From: Vibrio fortis
GTDB lineage: Bacteria > Pseudomonadota > Gammaproteobacteria > Enterobacterales > Vibrionaceae
Direction: 5' to 3'
Assembly: GCF_000695685.1 (NCBI RefSeq)
Contig: NZ_JFFR01000027.1
Span: 558,001-622,000 of the forward strand
Length of the DNA: 64,000 nucleotides
The stretch's first letter is position 1, and each line of letters starts with the position of its first letter. Both the position numbers and the translations under genes were made by a program. Below are positions 26,624 through 35,660 of this stretch, piece after piece. The notes below the pieces were generated by a model. It was given only the letters and a program-made list of their open reading frames with translations, was not told where the DNA came from and ran no database searches.

Positions 26624-27574
26624 ATGAGCAACAAATTAGAGCAACTTCGTAAACTAACGACAGTAGTAGCAGACACTGGTGAAATTGATGCAATCAAAAA
26701 GTACCAGCCAGAAGACGCAACAACTAACCCATCTCTGATTCTTAAAGCGGCTCAAATCGAAGAGTATGCGCCACTTATCGATGCTTCAATCGAATACGCT
26801 AAAGCACAAAGCGCTGATAAAGCACAACAAGTACAAGACACTTGTGACATGCTTGCAGTAAACATCGGTAAAGAAATCCTGAAAACAATCCCAGGCCGTA
26901 TCTCTACAGAAGTTGATGCTCGTCTTTCTTACGACACTGAAGGCAGCGTAGCTAAAGCTCGTCAGCTAGTAAAAATGTACAACGATGCTGGCATCACTAA
27001 CGATCGCATCCTAATCAAACTAGCTTCTACTTGGGAAGGTATCCGTGCTGCAGAAATCCTAGAGAAAGAAGGCATCAACTGTAACCTAACGCTTCTATTC
27101 TCTTTCGCACAAGCTCGTGCATGTGCTGAAGCTGGCGTATTCCTAATCTCTCCATTCGTTGGTCGTATCATGGACTGGTACAAAGCGAAAGAAGGTCGCG
27201 ACTTCGAAGCATCTGAAGATCCAGGCGTAATCTCAGTAACTGACATCTACAACTACTACAAAGAGCACGGCTACAACACTGTAGTTATGGGCGCAAGCTT
27301 CCGTAACATCGGCGAGATTCTAGAACTTGCTGGTTGTGACCGTCTAACTATCGCTCCTGCTCTTCTAGCTGAACTAGAAGCCGCTGAAGGTGAAGTTGTA
27401 GAGAAGCTAGTTGACTCTAAAGGCTCTAAAGAGCGCCCTGCTCCAATGACTCACGCTGAGTTCCTATGGGAGCACAACCTAGACGCTATGGCAGTTGAGA
27501 AAGTTGCAGAAGGTATCCGCAACTTCGCAGTTGACCAAGGCAAACTAGAAGACATGATCGCAGCTAAGCTGTAA
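26624..27574 (+). CDS. talB: transaldolase
   Basis: A 316-residue transaldolase B (E. coli 317), which transfers a dihydroxyacetone unit between sedoheptulose-7-phosphate and glyceraldehyde-3-phosphate in the pentose phosphate pathway. The active-site lysine lies in ILIKLASTWEG (about residue 132), and DATTNPSLIL and FVGRIMDWYK are conserved. ATG 26624 (MSNKLEQL) matches the family start; an ATG three codons earlier is out of line with homologues. Codon use is strongly biased (CGT, CTA, GAA, AAA), as for a highly expressed gene. tkt follows after 79 bp beyond a terminator-like hairpin. Confidence 0.97.
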   Translation: MSNKLEQLRKLTTVVADTGEIDAIKKYQPEDATTNPSLILKAAQIEEYAPLIDASIEYAKAQSADKAQQVQDTCDMLAVNIGKEILKTIPGRISTEVDARLSYDTEGSVAKARQLVKMYNDAGITNDRILIKLASTWEGIRAAEILEKEGINCNLTLLFSFAQARACAEAGVFLISPFVGRIMDWYKAKEGRDFEASEDPGVISVTDIYNYYKEHGYNTVVMGASFRNIGEILELAGCDRLTIAPALLAELEAAEGEVVEKLVDSKGSKERPAPMTHAEFLWEHNLDAMAVEKVAEGIRNFAVDQGKLEDMIAAKL

Positions 27575-27587
27575 TCACACAGAATTA

Positions 27588-27617
27588 AAAAAGGGGAACG
27601 TTTGCGTTCCCCTTTCA
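27588..27617 (+). terminator. hairpin between talB and tkt
   Basis: AAAGGGGAACG and CGTTCCCCTTT form an 11-bp stem with a TTTG loop but are followed only by CAATT. It may act as a partial terminator or RNA-stabilising element within the talB-tkt transcript. Confidence 0.7.
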
Positions 27618-27653
27618 ATTTCCAATTCCAATATTTAAACACTGGTAGTTATT

Positions 27654-29645
27654 ATGGACCGTAAACATCTAGCTAATGCTATTCGTGCTCTAAGCATGGA
27701 CGGCGTACAACAAGCAAACTCTGGCCACCCAGGCGCACCTATGGGTATGGCTGACATCGCCGAAGTTCTTTGGCGTGATCACCTAAACCACAACCCGTCA
27801 AACCCAGAGTGGGCTGACCGCGACCGTTTCGTTCTTTCAAACGGCCACGGCTCTATGCTGATTTACTCTCTGCTTCACCTAGCAGGCTACGAGCTATCAA
27901 TCGAAGATCTTAAGAACTTCCGTCAACTGCACTCTAAGACTCCAGGTCACCCAGAGTACGGTTACGCACCGGGTATCGAAACTACAACTGGTCCACTAGG
28001 CCAAGGTATCACTAACGCTGTTGGTATGGCGCTTGCTGAGAAAACTCTAGCGGCACAATTCAACAAAGAAGGCCACGACATCGTTGATCACTTCACTTAT
28101 GCATTCATGGGTGACGGCTGTCTGATGGAAGGTATCTCTCACGAAGCATGTTCTCTAGCAGGCACGCTAGGTCTTGGTAAGCTTATCGCTTTCTGGGATG
28201 ACAACGGCATCTCTATCGATGGTGAAGTTGAAGGTTGGTTCTCTGACGATACTCCTAAGCGTTTTGAAGCTTACGGCTGGCACGTAATCCCAGCGGTAGA
28301 CGGTCACAACGCTGAAGCGATCAACGCAGCAATTGAAGCAGCAAAAGCAGACCCACGCCCTACTCTAATCTGTACTAAGACTATCATCGGTTTTGGTTCT
28401 CCAAACAAATCTGGTTCACACGACTGTCACGGTGCACCACTAGGCGCTGAAGAAATTGCAGCTACACGTAAAGAACTTGGTTGGGAGCACGGTCCTTTTG
28501 AAATTCCGTCGGAAGTCTACGCAGAGTGGGATGCGAAAGAAGCAGGCGCAGCTAAGGAAGCAGCGTGGAACGAGAAACTTGCAGCTTATGAAGCAGCACA
28601 CCCTGAGTTGGCAGCTGAATTCAAACGCCGCGTAAACGGTGAGCTTCCTGCACAGTGGGAAGAGAAAGCAAACCAAATCATTGCTGATCTTCAAGCTAAC
28701 CCAGCAAACATTGCATCACGTAAAGCGTCTCAAAACGCACTAGAAGCGTTCGGTGCTATGCTACCTGAATTCCTAGGCGGCTCTGCTGACCTTGCGCCTT
28801 CTAACCTAACTATGTGGTCTGGTTCTAAGTCTGTTTCTGCTGAAGATCCAGCGGGTAACTACATCCACTACGGTGTACGTGAATTCGGTATGACAGCGAT
28901 CATGAACGGTATCGCTCTGCACGGTGGTTTCGTACCATACGGCGCAACGTTCCTAATGTTCATGGAATACGCTCGTAACGCAATGCGTATGGCTGCTCTG
29001 ATGAAAGTTCAGAACATTCAAGTTTACACGCACGACTCTATCGGTCTTGGCGAAGATGGCCCAACTCACCAACCAGTTGAGCAAATGGCTTCTCTACGCC
29101 TAACGCCAAACATGAGTACATGGCGTCCATGTGACCAAGTTGAGTCTGCAGTGGCTTGGAAACTGGCTATCGAGCGTAAAGATGGCCCAACGTCTCTGAT
29201 CTTCTCTCGTCAAAACCTTGCACAGCAAGAGCGTAGCGAAGAGCAAGTGGCAAACATCGCGAAGGGTGGTTACATCCTAAAAGATTGTGAAGGTAAGCCA
29301 GAGCTAATCCTTATCGCTACAGGTTCTGAAGTTGAGCTAGCGGTTAACGCTGCAGCTGAACTGACAGCTGAAGGTAAGAAGGTTCGTGTAGTATCTATGC
29401 CTGCAACTGATGCATTCGACAAGCAAGACGCTGAATACCGTGAATCTGTACTTCCATCTGACGTAACAGCTCGTATCGCTGTAGAAGCTGGCATCGCTGA
29501 CTTCTGGTACAAGTACGTTGGCTTCGGTGGCAAGATCATTGGTATGACAACATTCGGCGAATCTGCACCTGCAGGTGAACTATTCAAGATGTTCGGTTTC
29601 ACTACTGAAAACGTAGTAAACACAGCGAAAGAGCTTCTCGCTTAA
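27654..29645 (+). CDS. tkt: transketolase
   Basis: A 663-residue transketolase (E. coli TktA 663), a thiamine diphosphate enzyme moving two-carbon units between sugar phosphates. The ThDP-binding motif MGDGCLMEG...DDN is near residues 155-190. The N-terminal ANAIRALSMDGVQQANSGHPGAPMGMAD block is split by catalytic histidine HPG. The second half carries EDGPTHQPVEQ and the C-terminal SMPATDAFDKQ. Codon use matches talB, indicating high expression. It and talB form a pentose phosphate unit divergent from the SorC-type regulator. A strong terminator ends it. Confidence 0.97.
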   Translation: MDRKHLANAIRALSMDGVQQANSGHPGAPMGMADIAEVLWRDHLNHNPSNPEWADRDRFVLSNGHGSMLIYSLLHLAGYELSIEDLKNFRQLHSKTPGHPEYGYAPGIETTTGPLGQGITNAVGMALAEKTLAAQFNKEGHDIVDHFTYAFMGDGCLMEGISHEACSLAGTLGLGKLIAFWDDNGISIDGEVEGWFSDDTPKRFEAYGWHVIPAVDGHNAEAINAAIEAAKADPRPTLICTKTIIGFGSPNKSGSHDCHGAPLGAEEIAATRKELGWEHGPFEIPSEVYAEWDAKEAGAAKEAAWNEKLAAYEAAHPELAAEFKRRVNGELPAQWEEKANQIIADLQANPANIASRKASQNALEAFGAMLPEFLGGSADLAPSNLTMWSGSKSVSAEDPAGNYIHYGVREFGMTAIMNGIALHGGFVPYGATFLMFMEYARNAMRMAALMKVQNIQVYTHDSIGLGEDGPTHQPVEQMASLRLTPNMSTWRPCDQVESAVAWKLAIERKDGPTSLIFSRQNLAQQERSEEQVANIAKGGYILKDCEGKPELILIATGSEVELAVNAAAELTAEGKKVRVVSMPATDAFDKQDAEYRESVLPSDVTARIAVEAGIADFWYKYVGFGGKIIGMTTFGESAPAGELFKMFGFTTENVVNTAKELLA

Positions 29646-29663
29646 TCTCTGCATCTCGAAACT

Positions 29664-29697
29664 AAAATGCCCCGCTCATTGAGCGGGGCATTTTTTA
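29664..29697 (+). terminator. intrinsic terminator of tkt
   Basis: ATGCCCCGCTCA and TGAGCGGGGCAT form a 12-bp stem followed by six T. Its tail overlaps the stop codon of the convergent Lrp-type gene. Confidence 0.95.
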
Positions 29698-30165
29698 TTG
29701 GATCTCTTCAACATTGACTTCGGTGCTGAACTTAACGGTTTTGGTCGACACTGAAGTGTGAAACTTTCTAATATTCTTATCCTGATGCAGCACCCTTTCA
29801 ATAAAGCGCTCATAGGCTTGAATGTCGGGTACTGAAACAATGATCAAAAAGTCATAGCTTCCGGTGATCTGATAACACTGTGTGACTTCAGGAGCCTGCT
29901 CAATTGAACGACTAAACACACTGTAGATATCCCCCCTATCACGCTCCATCTCAACGGATACTATCAGCGTCATTTTGTTTCCTGCCAGTGCTGGATTAAT
30001 CAGAGCGACGTCACCAACAATGATTTTGCCTTCTCTAAGCCTTTTAACACGCTTCAAGCAAGCGGGTGGAGACAGCCCAACAGCTTCTGCCAGATCGATA
30101 TTGGCAATTCGATTATTCTTTTGCAAAAGGCTCAAGATACTTCTATCAATTCGATCTATTTCCAT
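29695..30165 (-). CDS. Lrp/AsnC-family transcription regulator
   Basis: A 156-residue Lrp-type protein: an N-terminal winged helix-turn-helix (about 1-60; IDRIDRSILSLLQKNNRIANIDLAEAVGLS then PPACLKRVKRLREGKII) and a C-terminal RAM/AsnC ligand domain (about 70-150; TQCYQITGSYDFLIIVSVPD). These proteins sense amino acids or related small molecules. ATG 30165 is chosen because GGAG lies 8 nt upstream; a GTG four codons earlier is possible. It is divergent from the Gate-domain permease and likely controls it and itself. Its stop lies within the tkt terminator. Confidence 0.9.
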   Translation of the reverse strand: MEIDRIDRSILSLLQKNNRIANIDLAEAVGLSPPACLKRVKRLREGKIIVGDVALINPALAGNKMTLIVSVEMERDRGDIYSVFSRSIEQAPEVTQCYQITGSYDFLIIVSVPDIQAYERFIERVLHQDKNIRKFHTSVSTKTVKFSTEVNVEEIQ

Positions 30166-30317
30166 ATATTTCTCCACAACCAGAATTTACGAAATAAATA
30201 TATCACTTATCAATAAATAAAAAATAATTAACTCAATTCAACTCTAAACTGGTTAATCATATTTCTTATGAATACCTTACCATTCATCCTATCAGTTGTA
30301 ATGAAAAGGATGAAACA

Positions 30318-31280
30318 ATGAGAAAGTTCCAAAATTTCTTCTCCGAGCTTTGGCGCGAAATATTTGATGTAACCTGGACACTATACAAGTTGATGATCCC
30401 AATCATCATTGTCATCAAAATCGTTGAAGAGATGGGCGGCATCACGCTACTGAGCGAATGGCTAAGCCCCTTAATGAGCTTTGTCGGTTTACCCAGTGAG
30501 ATGGGGTTGGTATGGGCTACAACCCTTCTAACGAACATCTATGCAGGCTTATTGGTCTTCATGAACACCAATGCTGAACTCAGCGTCGCACAAGTATCGG
30601 TACTAGGTTCATTAATGTTGATTGCACACTCACTGCCGATTGAAGCTGCCGTCGCTAAACGAGCGGGTGTGAGTGTCTTAGCGACTATGGTATTGAGGCT
30701 CGGTGGCGGCTTATTGTTTGCTTGGATACTTCACCAAACCTATACATGGGGTGGTCTACTAGAACAAACGGCACAAGTAATATGGGCACCAGACTTAAAC
30801 AGCGAGCAGACTTATCTTGAGTGGGCTTGGAGCCAAGTCGAAAGCCTATTTATGATTTTCATCATCATCGCTGTGCTGCTGTTTACACTCAAAGTGCTAA
30901 AGATGTTAGGCGTTGAAAAGCTGATCGCCATTGCACTGCGTCCTGTTCTTCGAGTGTTGGGTATAAGCCCTGAAGCGACCAATATGACTATCGTCGGCAT
31001 GACGCTAGGAATCTCTTTTGGTGGAGGCTTATTGATCAATGAAGCAAATAAAGGACATATCCCCGCGCGAGATATCTTTACGGCAATCATGCTGTTGAAT
31101 CTGGTCCACAGTATGATCGAAGACACCATTCTTATTATGCTAATTGGCGCGGATTTCATCACTATCTTCTGGGGCCGATTGTTGTTTGGCTTAATCGTGG
31201 TTGCACTGATCTCCCACGCGCTCAAACGCATCAGTGACGTCACGTGTGAAAAGTATCTCTATAAGAGTCTTAATGGCTAG
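30318..31280 (+). CDS. nucleoside-recognition (Gate) domain membrane protein
   Basis: A 320-residue inner membrane protein with about eight hydrophobic segments. It appears to contain two copies of the Gate/nucleoside-recognition fold: an N-terminal block around residues 20-150 and a C-terminal one around 170-310. GGGLLINEANKGHIPARD in the second half resembles the polar re-entrant motif of this family (compare SpmA/SpmB, YjiH). AAAAGGATGAAACA upstream gives a good ribosome binding site. The family's substrates are mostly unknown. The divergent Lrp-type regulator makes transport of an amino acid or similar metabolite a reasonable inference, not a finding. Confidence 0.75.
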   Translation: MRKFQNFFSELWREIFDVTWTLYKLMIPIIIVIKIVEEMGGITLLSEWLSPLMSFVGLPSEMGLVWATTLLTNIYAGLLVFMNTNAELSVAQVSVLGSLMLIAHSLPIEAAVAKRAGVSVLATMVLRLGGGLLFAWILHQTYTWGGLLEQTAQVIWAPDLNSEQTYLEWAWSQVESLFMIFIIIAVLLFTLKVLKMLGVEKLIAIALRPVLRVLGISPEATNMTIVGMTLGISFGGGLLINEANKGHIPARDIFTAIMLLNLVHSMIEDTILIMLIGADFITIFWGRLLFGLIVVALISHALKRISDVTCEKYLYKSLNG

Positions 31281-31298
31281 GCAAGAACTAAGAAACTA

Positions 31299-31331
31299 AA
31301 AAAGAAAAGCCCCGCGAATGCGGGGCTTAAT
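31299..31331. terminator. bidirectional terminator between permease and chemoreceptor genes
   Basis: AAGCCCCGC and GCGGGGCTT form a 9-bp stem with a GAAT loop. The minus-strand side is followed by TTTTCTTTTTT, and the plus side by TTAATATTCT, so it mainly serves the minus-strand chemoreceptor. Confidence 0.88.
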
Positions 31332-31356
31332 ATTCTATGCTTACAAATTGCTATCG

Positions 31357-32919
31357 TTACTTCTCTTCAAAACGCTGCGCAAGCATATGGAACTCGCCGA
31401 CTTGATTCTTTAGATCGTCCGAGTTTTCTTTGACTGAATGCGTCGCCGCTTGGTTTTGTTCCGCCGTAGAAGCAATCGACTGAATGTGCAGGTTCACATC
31501 GCTAGTAAGCTGACGCTGTTGGTTAGCTGCGCTCTCAACAGATTGCATCAATTGATTCATCTGTCCCATTAGCGTCTCAACCTCTGATAGGCGTTCTGAA
31601 CTTACTTGTGCAGATTCACCACACTTTGCTGTCTGAGCTTGGTTATCCAAGATATCACGCTGCCACCCTTCAATGGTATGCAGCATGGTTTCAATGCTCT
31701 CTTTGATCTGTACTGTCGCTTTCGAAGTACGGCCTGACAGTGCACGAACTTCATCCGCTACGACAGCAAAACCACGACCTTGTTCACCAGCACGTGCCGC
31801 TTCAATCGCAGCGTTCAGAGCCAGCAAATTAGTTTGTTCGGCGATGCCACCAATCTCTTCCATCATTTTACTAACGTTCTGAGCTTGATCGCTTAACTGA
31901 TAAGTCGTTTGAGTCGCCTTTTCAGCCTGAACATTCAAATTATCAAGGTTGCTGTGCGTTTGGTCGATGCTCTCTTTTGCACTCGCACATGTCTTGAAGG
32001 TGATATCAACGATCTGGTGCGCTTCTTGAGTTGTCGATGACACTTCATTCGCCGTTACTTCTACTTCAGCCGTCGCTTCACGCACTTCAAGGATGTCCTT
32101 GGTTTGTTGATCAAGCGCTTCCGTTACTTGGTAAGAAGTCGCGCTCAAGTTATCTGCCAAATCTTGAATTGGCTTCGCTGAATCGGTCATTCGACCTAAT
32201 ACAGTACGAATACGAGCCGAAGCCAACTTAAGGTGGAAGTCTGCAACCGAAAACTGACTATTGCCCGAGTAAACTAAGCGACTAACACTATCAAACTTAG
32301 ATTGAAGCTTTTTAAGCTCGCGCGGTGTGTCGATAAGCTCCTGTCTAAATAGCAGTGCCAGTGCAGAAACAGGCAGTAAGCTGCATAGCCATTGCGCTGC
32401 CTGACCTAGATCCATCATGTTCGACAGAACCGGCGCTGATAGTGATCCGAGAAGAATAGCGTAGCGAACACTATCACTGATCTGCAACGACCATTGACGA
32501 CCATTCTTCTCTGCCTTCAACAAACCTTGATACGCTTTATCTGCGATTTGTACCCATTGAGCTTTAGGCTTCACACGAACCGACTGATAGCCACTGATTG
32601 CACCATTGTCGTAAATTGGCGTTACATAGGCATCCACCCAGTAATAGCCACCAGACTTGGTTTTATTCTTAACAATGCCACGCCAAGCCTTACCTTGCTT
32701 GAGGTTAACCCACATGTCGGCAAACGCAGCTTTAGGCATTTCATCATGACGAACAATATTGTGGTTCTGACCCAATAGTTCATCTTGTTCATATTCTGCA
32801 ATGCGACAAAACGCCTCATTACTGTAGGTAATCACGCCTTTTAGATCGGTCGTCGATACCAGCTGATCGGTATCGTTTAAAAGTGTTTCACGTCGTTGAG
32901 AAGATAGGCTGGCAGTCAT
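31357..32919 (-). CDS. Aer-like PAS-containing methyl-accepting chemotaxis protein
   Basis: A 520-residue chemoreceptor. An N-terminal PAS domain (about 10-125; DLKGVITYSNEAFCRIAEYEQDELLGQ, RHDEMPKAAFADMW, GGYYWVDAYVTPI) has the features of Aer-type FAD-binding redox sensors. One or two hydrophobic segments follow (about 145-190). The cytoplasmic signalling domain has the highly conserved hairpin tip around residue 375 (EQTNLLALNAAIEAARAGE, GRGFAVVADEVRALS). There is no periplasmic ligand domain, which supports internal redox or oxygen sensing. ATG 32919 (MTASLSSQRRET) is chosen; a longer reading adds an unsupported N terminus. Single gene. Confidence 0.9.
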   Translation of the reverse strand: MTASLSSQRRETLLNDTDQLVSTTDLKGVITYSNEAFCRIAEYEQDELLGQNHNIVRHDEMPKAAFADMWVNLKQGKAWRGIVKNKTKSGGYYWVDAYVTPIYDNGAISGYQSVRVKPKAQWVQIADKAYQGLLKAEKNGRQWSLQISDSVRYAILLGSLSAPVLSNMMDLGQAAQWLCSLLPVSALALLFRQELIDTPRELKKLQSKFDSVSRLVYSGNSQFSVADFHLKLASARIRTVLGRMTDSAKPIQDLADNLSATSYQVTEALDQQTKDILEVREATAEVEVTANEVSSTTQEAHQIVDITFKTCASAKESIDQTHSNLDNLNVQAEKATQTTYQLSDQAQNVSKMMEEIGGIAEQTNLLALNAAIEAARAGEQGRGFAVVADEVRALSGRTSKATVQIKESIETMLHTIEGWQRDILDNQAQTAKCGESAQVSSERLSEVETLMGQMNQLMQSVESAANQQRQLTSDVNLHIQSIASTAEQNQAATHSVKENSDDLKNQVGEFHMLAQRFEEK

Positions 32920-33060
32920 TATTCGTTGCTTATTGGTATTTATAGTTTTAGCAGGCGAATATATACAATAATTGAAATTATGACAAAATATGAACCTCAC
33001 ATTTTACGCAAATGACGGTACTTTGTTCGTTTCTTATCGTAATAGGTCACAAATACAACA

Positions 33061-33088
33061 AAGCCTCGGATTGACACCCAAGGCTTAA
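33061..33088 (-). terminator. probable terminator of the acyltransferase gene
   Basis: Minus-strand AAGCCTTGG and CCGAGGCTT form an imperfect stem followed by TGTTGT. The T run is weak. Confidence 0.5.
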
Positions 33089-33136
33089 TGGAAATTATGA
33101 ACAGAATTCTGTTATGTAATCTTTTGTACAAATAGA

Positions 33137-34072
33137 TTATGCATAGCGACAAGGGCCGATATGATCTTCAGGCAGGGTCTTATACCTTCTGTGTAACCAC
33201 ATCCAAGCACTGATGTCTTTTAAGATTAACCGCTCAATTTCTTGGTTCATAACTTGCGCTGCAACTTCTGGCTGCTTCCGTGGGAACTTATCACTAAAGT
33301 CCTCGCTGATCTGCAGCTCATAAACACCACCTTTTCTGACACTGACTCCTGACATCACTGCACACTTGGTTGCATCAATTAGGAAGCCTGTACCCGCTGT
33401 CGTTGAAGCTTTATCGACACCAAAGAATGGTACGAAAACAGAAGCATTTGCTCCGTAATCATGGTCAGGTAGATACCATAGACGATTGCCAGATTTAAGT
33501 ACCTTGAGCATGCCTTTTAGATCAGAGCGATCAATCATTTTATGCCCTTTACGCGTTCTGCCATGATGCTGAATAAACTCGTAGGCAGCGTTACTATGCG
33601 GTCGATACACACCGTAACCCGGCGCAAATAGACTAAAAATTCTTGCTGTCATTTCTAAGTTTAGAAAATGGCCACATGCCACCAGCACGCCTCGTCCATT
33701 CTTTTCTTGCTCAAGAATAAGATCTTTACCCACAACACGCATATGGCGCTTTACTCGCCAATCTGGCCAGAACCAAGCCATACCTGTTTCAATCAGAGCC
33801 ATGCCCGCGTAATCAAAATTTCGTCGAACTAACTTCTCAACTTCTTGCTCGGATAAATTAGGAAATGCTAACTCAAAGTTACGTCGAGCCACCTTCGCGC
33901 GTTTACTAATAATCAACTTCGCAAGCTGACCAACGCCCTCTCCGACAAAAACCAATACTCGATAAGGTAGAAGATTTACTAATAAAGCTAAAAAGCCAAA
34001 ACCAAACCAGACACACCAATATTTTGGCAACAACAAAGACAACGTTAACTTTGGACGTTCTACTACTTTCAT
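33137..34072 (-). CDS. LpxL/LpxM-family lipid A acyltransferase
   Basis: A 311-residue late acyltransferase, similar in length to E. coli LpxL (306). It adds a secondary fatty acyl chain to lipid A at the inner face of the inner membrane. A hydrophobic anchor (about residues 15-45) is followed by the catalytic H-x4-E motif HFLNLE and the downstream RPHSNAAYEFIQHHGR region, LPDHDYG and VPFFG segments. ATG 34072 is preceded by AGGAGG at ideal spacing, so the upstream in-frame ATGs near 34117 are rejected. Which acyl position or chain it serves cannot be decided. It lies alone, not with LPS genes. Confidence 0.88.
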   Translation of the reverse strand: MKVVERPKLTLSLLLPKYWCVWFGFGFLALLVNLLPYRVLVFVGEGVGQLAKLIISKRAKVARRNFELAFPNLSEQEVEKLVRRNFDYAGMALIETGMAWFWPDWRVKRHMRVVGKDLILEQEKNGRGVLVACGHFLNLEMTARIFSLFAPGYGVYRPHSNAAYEFIQHHGRTRKGHKMIDRSDLKGMLKVLKSGNRLWYLPDHDYGANASVFVPFFGVDKASTTAGTGFLIDATKCAVMSGVSVRKGGVYELQISEDFSDKFPRKQPEVAAQVMNQEIERLILKDISAWMWLHRRYKTLPEDHIGPCRYA

Positions 34073-34252
34073 TACGCCTCCTAGAATAAAAGCGGCGCAA
34101 TTATACATATGATTCATGAAAAAAAAGTAAATATCGAATAAAGCTATGCATAAAATCTGTCGATTATGGGATTACAATCCACAATCCCAATAAAAGATGG
34201 ATAAAGTTTGAACTTTTTAATTATTTATCAAATATTTAACAATACAACATTC

Positions 34253-34286
34253 AAAAAAAGTGCTCACCTAAACAGGGCGAGCACTT
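34253..34286 (-). terminator. intrinsic terminator of the MFS gene
   Basis: Minus-strand AAGTGCTC and GAGCACTT form an 8-bp stem with a 13-nt loop followed by seven T. Confidence 0.85.
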
Positions 34287-34324
34287 CAATTAAATTGAGG
34301 TTATAGAAGCTGATGTTGATTGAA

Positions 34325-35500
34325 TTACTGAGTCAATGATGGGCGGCTCGCTTTCTTAGCACTAAACGCAAACACCATGATCACCAAAAGAACAAACGGT
34401 AATACGTAGATGTTAAGCATTTGCCAACCAACCGTAGATTCAAGCCACCCAGAGAGAAGAGCAGTGACACTAACGCAGCTAAATACCACAAACTCATTCA
34501 GAGCCTGCGCCTTAGACTTGTTTTTCGCTTGGTAAGATTGGCTAAATAACCCTGTGGCCGCAATGAACATAAAGTTCCAACCTACCCCAAGCAACACAAG
34601 CGCCGATCTAAAGTGCCAAATTGACTCACCGTGAATATTGATAGCGATACACAACAAGAACAGTACTGCTCCAGCTAGAATCATACGTTTTGCGCCAAAC
34701 TTCTCGATGAGTCCACCCGTGAAGAATGCAGGAACGAACATCCCCAATACATGCCACTCAATCACACCGGCTGCTTTGGTGAAATCAAAGCCACATCCGA
34801 TCATCGCAAGCGGCGTTGCTGTCATTAGAATGTTCATCACGGCATAAGCGACCATAGCGGCAAACACCGCACCGACGAAATTGGGCGCTTTGATCATGGT
34901 ACGCACAGGGTCTGGCTTGACTTGTTGGGTTGTTAGACTGAATTTAGGGAATTGAACAGTCTGGAGAATAAGCAGTGCCAGTACGTTCAGCCCGATTAGA
35001 GATGCGAAAGCGCCGATATAAAGACCATCTTGTGACCACTGCTGAGACATTACCGCCAAGTTTGGCCCTAATACGGCTGCCAGAACACCACCTGCCATTG
35101 AAATCGATATCGCTCGATGACGCGCATCTTCGCTACACACTTCAATCGCAGCAAATCGATACAAAGTACCAAAGCCGATACCAACGCCGAGTAAAAAGGT
35201 CGCAAAGCAGAACAGGTAAAAGTGTTGAGTTGAGAGAGCGAACGTCGCCAAACTCGCCCCTGATATACCCACGATATTACCGATACTAAAGCCACGCTTA
35301 CGGCCAAGCTTTCCAGAGATGAGAGACGCAGGAATAGTCGCCGCCATTAAACCAAGAAACTGAAGTGCAACAGGCAAAGTAATCATACTTTGGCTCGGCG
35401 CGATCTGTTTACCGATCAAACCAATCACCGAAATAAGAAGAATGTTGCCCGTCATCAATAGAGCCTGACAGAGAGAGAGTATCCAAACGTTCCTGTTCAT
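34325..35500 (-). CDS. MFS transporter
   Basis: A 391-residue 12-helix major facilitator superfamily protein. The loop 2-3 signature is visible as GKLGRKRGFSIG (about residues 63-74), and helix 1 contains LCQALLMTGNILLISV. No periplasmic or other domain is added. It is probably an exporter of the DHA1/YfcJ-like type, but the substrate is unknown. It is divergent from the LysR-type gene at 35661, the classic arrangement in which the regulator controls the pump. Confidence 0.85.
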   Translation of the reverse strand: MNRNVWILSLCQALLMTGNILLISVIGLIGKQIAPSQSMITLPVALQFLGLMAATIPASLISGKLGRKRGFSIGNIVGISGASLATFALSTQHFYLFCFATFLLGVGIGFGTLYRFAAIEVCSEDARHRAISISMAGGVLAAVLGPNLAVMSQQWSQDGLYIGAFASLIGLNVLALLILQTVQFPKFSLTTQQVKPDPVRTMIKAPNFVGAVFAAMVAYAVMNILMTATPLAMIGCGFDFTKAAGVIEWHVLGMFVPAFFTGGLIEKFGAKRMILAGAVLFLLCIAINIHGESIWHFRSALVLLGVGWNFMFIAATGLFSQSYQAKNKSKAQALNEFVVFSCVSVTALLSGWLESTVGWQMLNIYVLPFVLLVIMVFAFSAKKASRPSLTQ

Positions 35501-35660
35501 TTTGACACCTTTTATGCACTAGGTGGCAACTACAACAAATCAACAACAAACTTGCAACCCTTTAATTACTGACATTTATAACGATATCTTTATCCATTCT
35601 GACTACTATGGGTTATGCTAATTAGAGATTGTGATAATGATTTGTTATATAGGGCGCGTA

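Noticed and set aside
28440..28694. Minus-strand readings inside tkt and talB
   Set aside because: Long antisense frames are expected from the strong codon bias of these highly expressed genes; no independent start signals.
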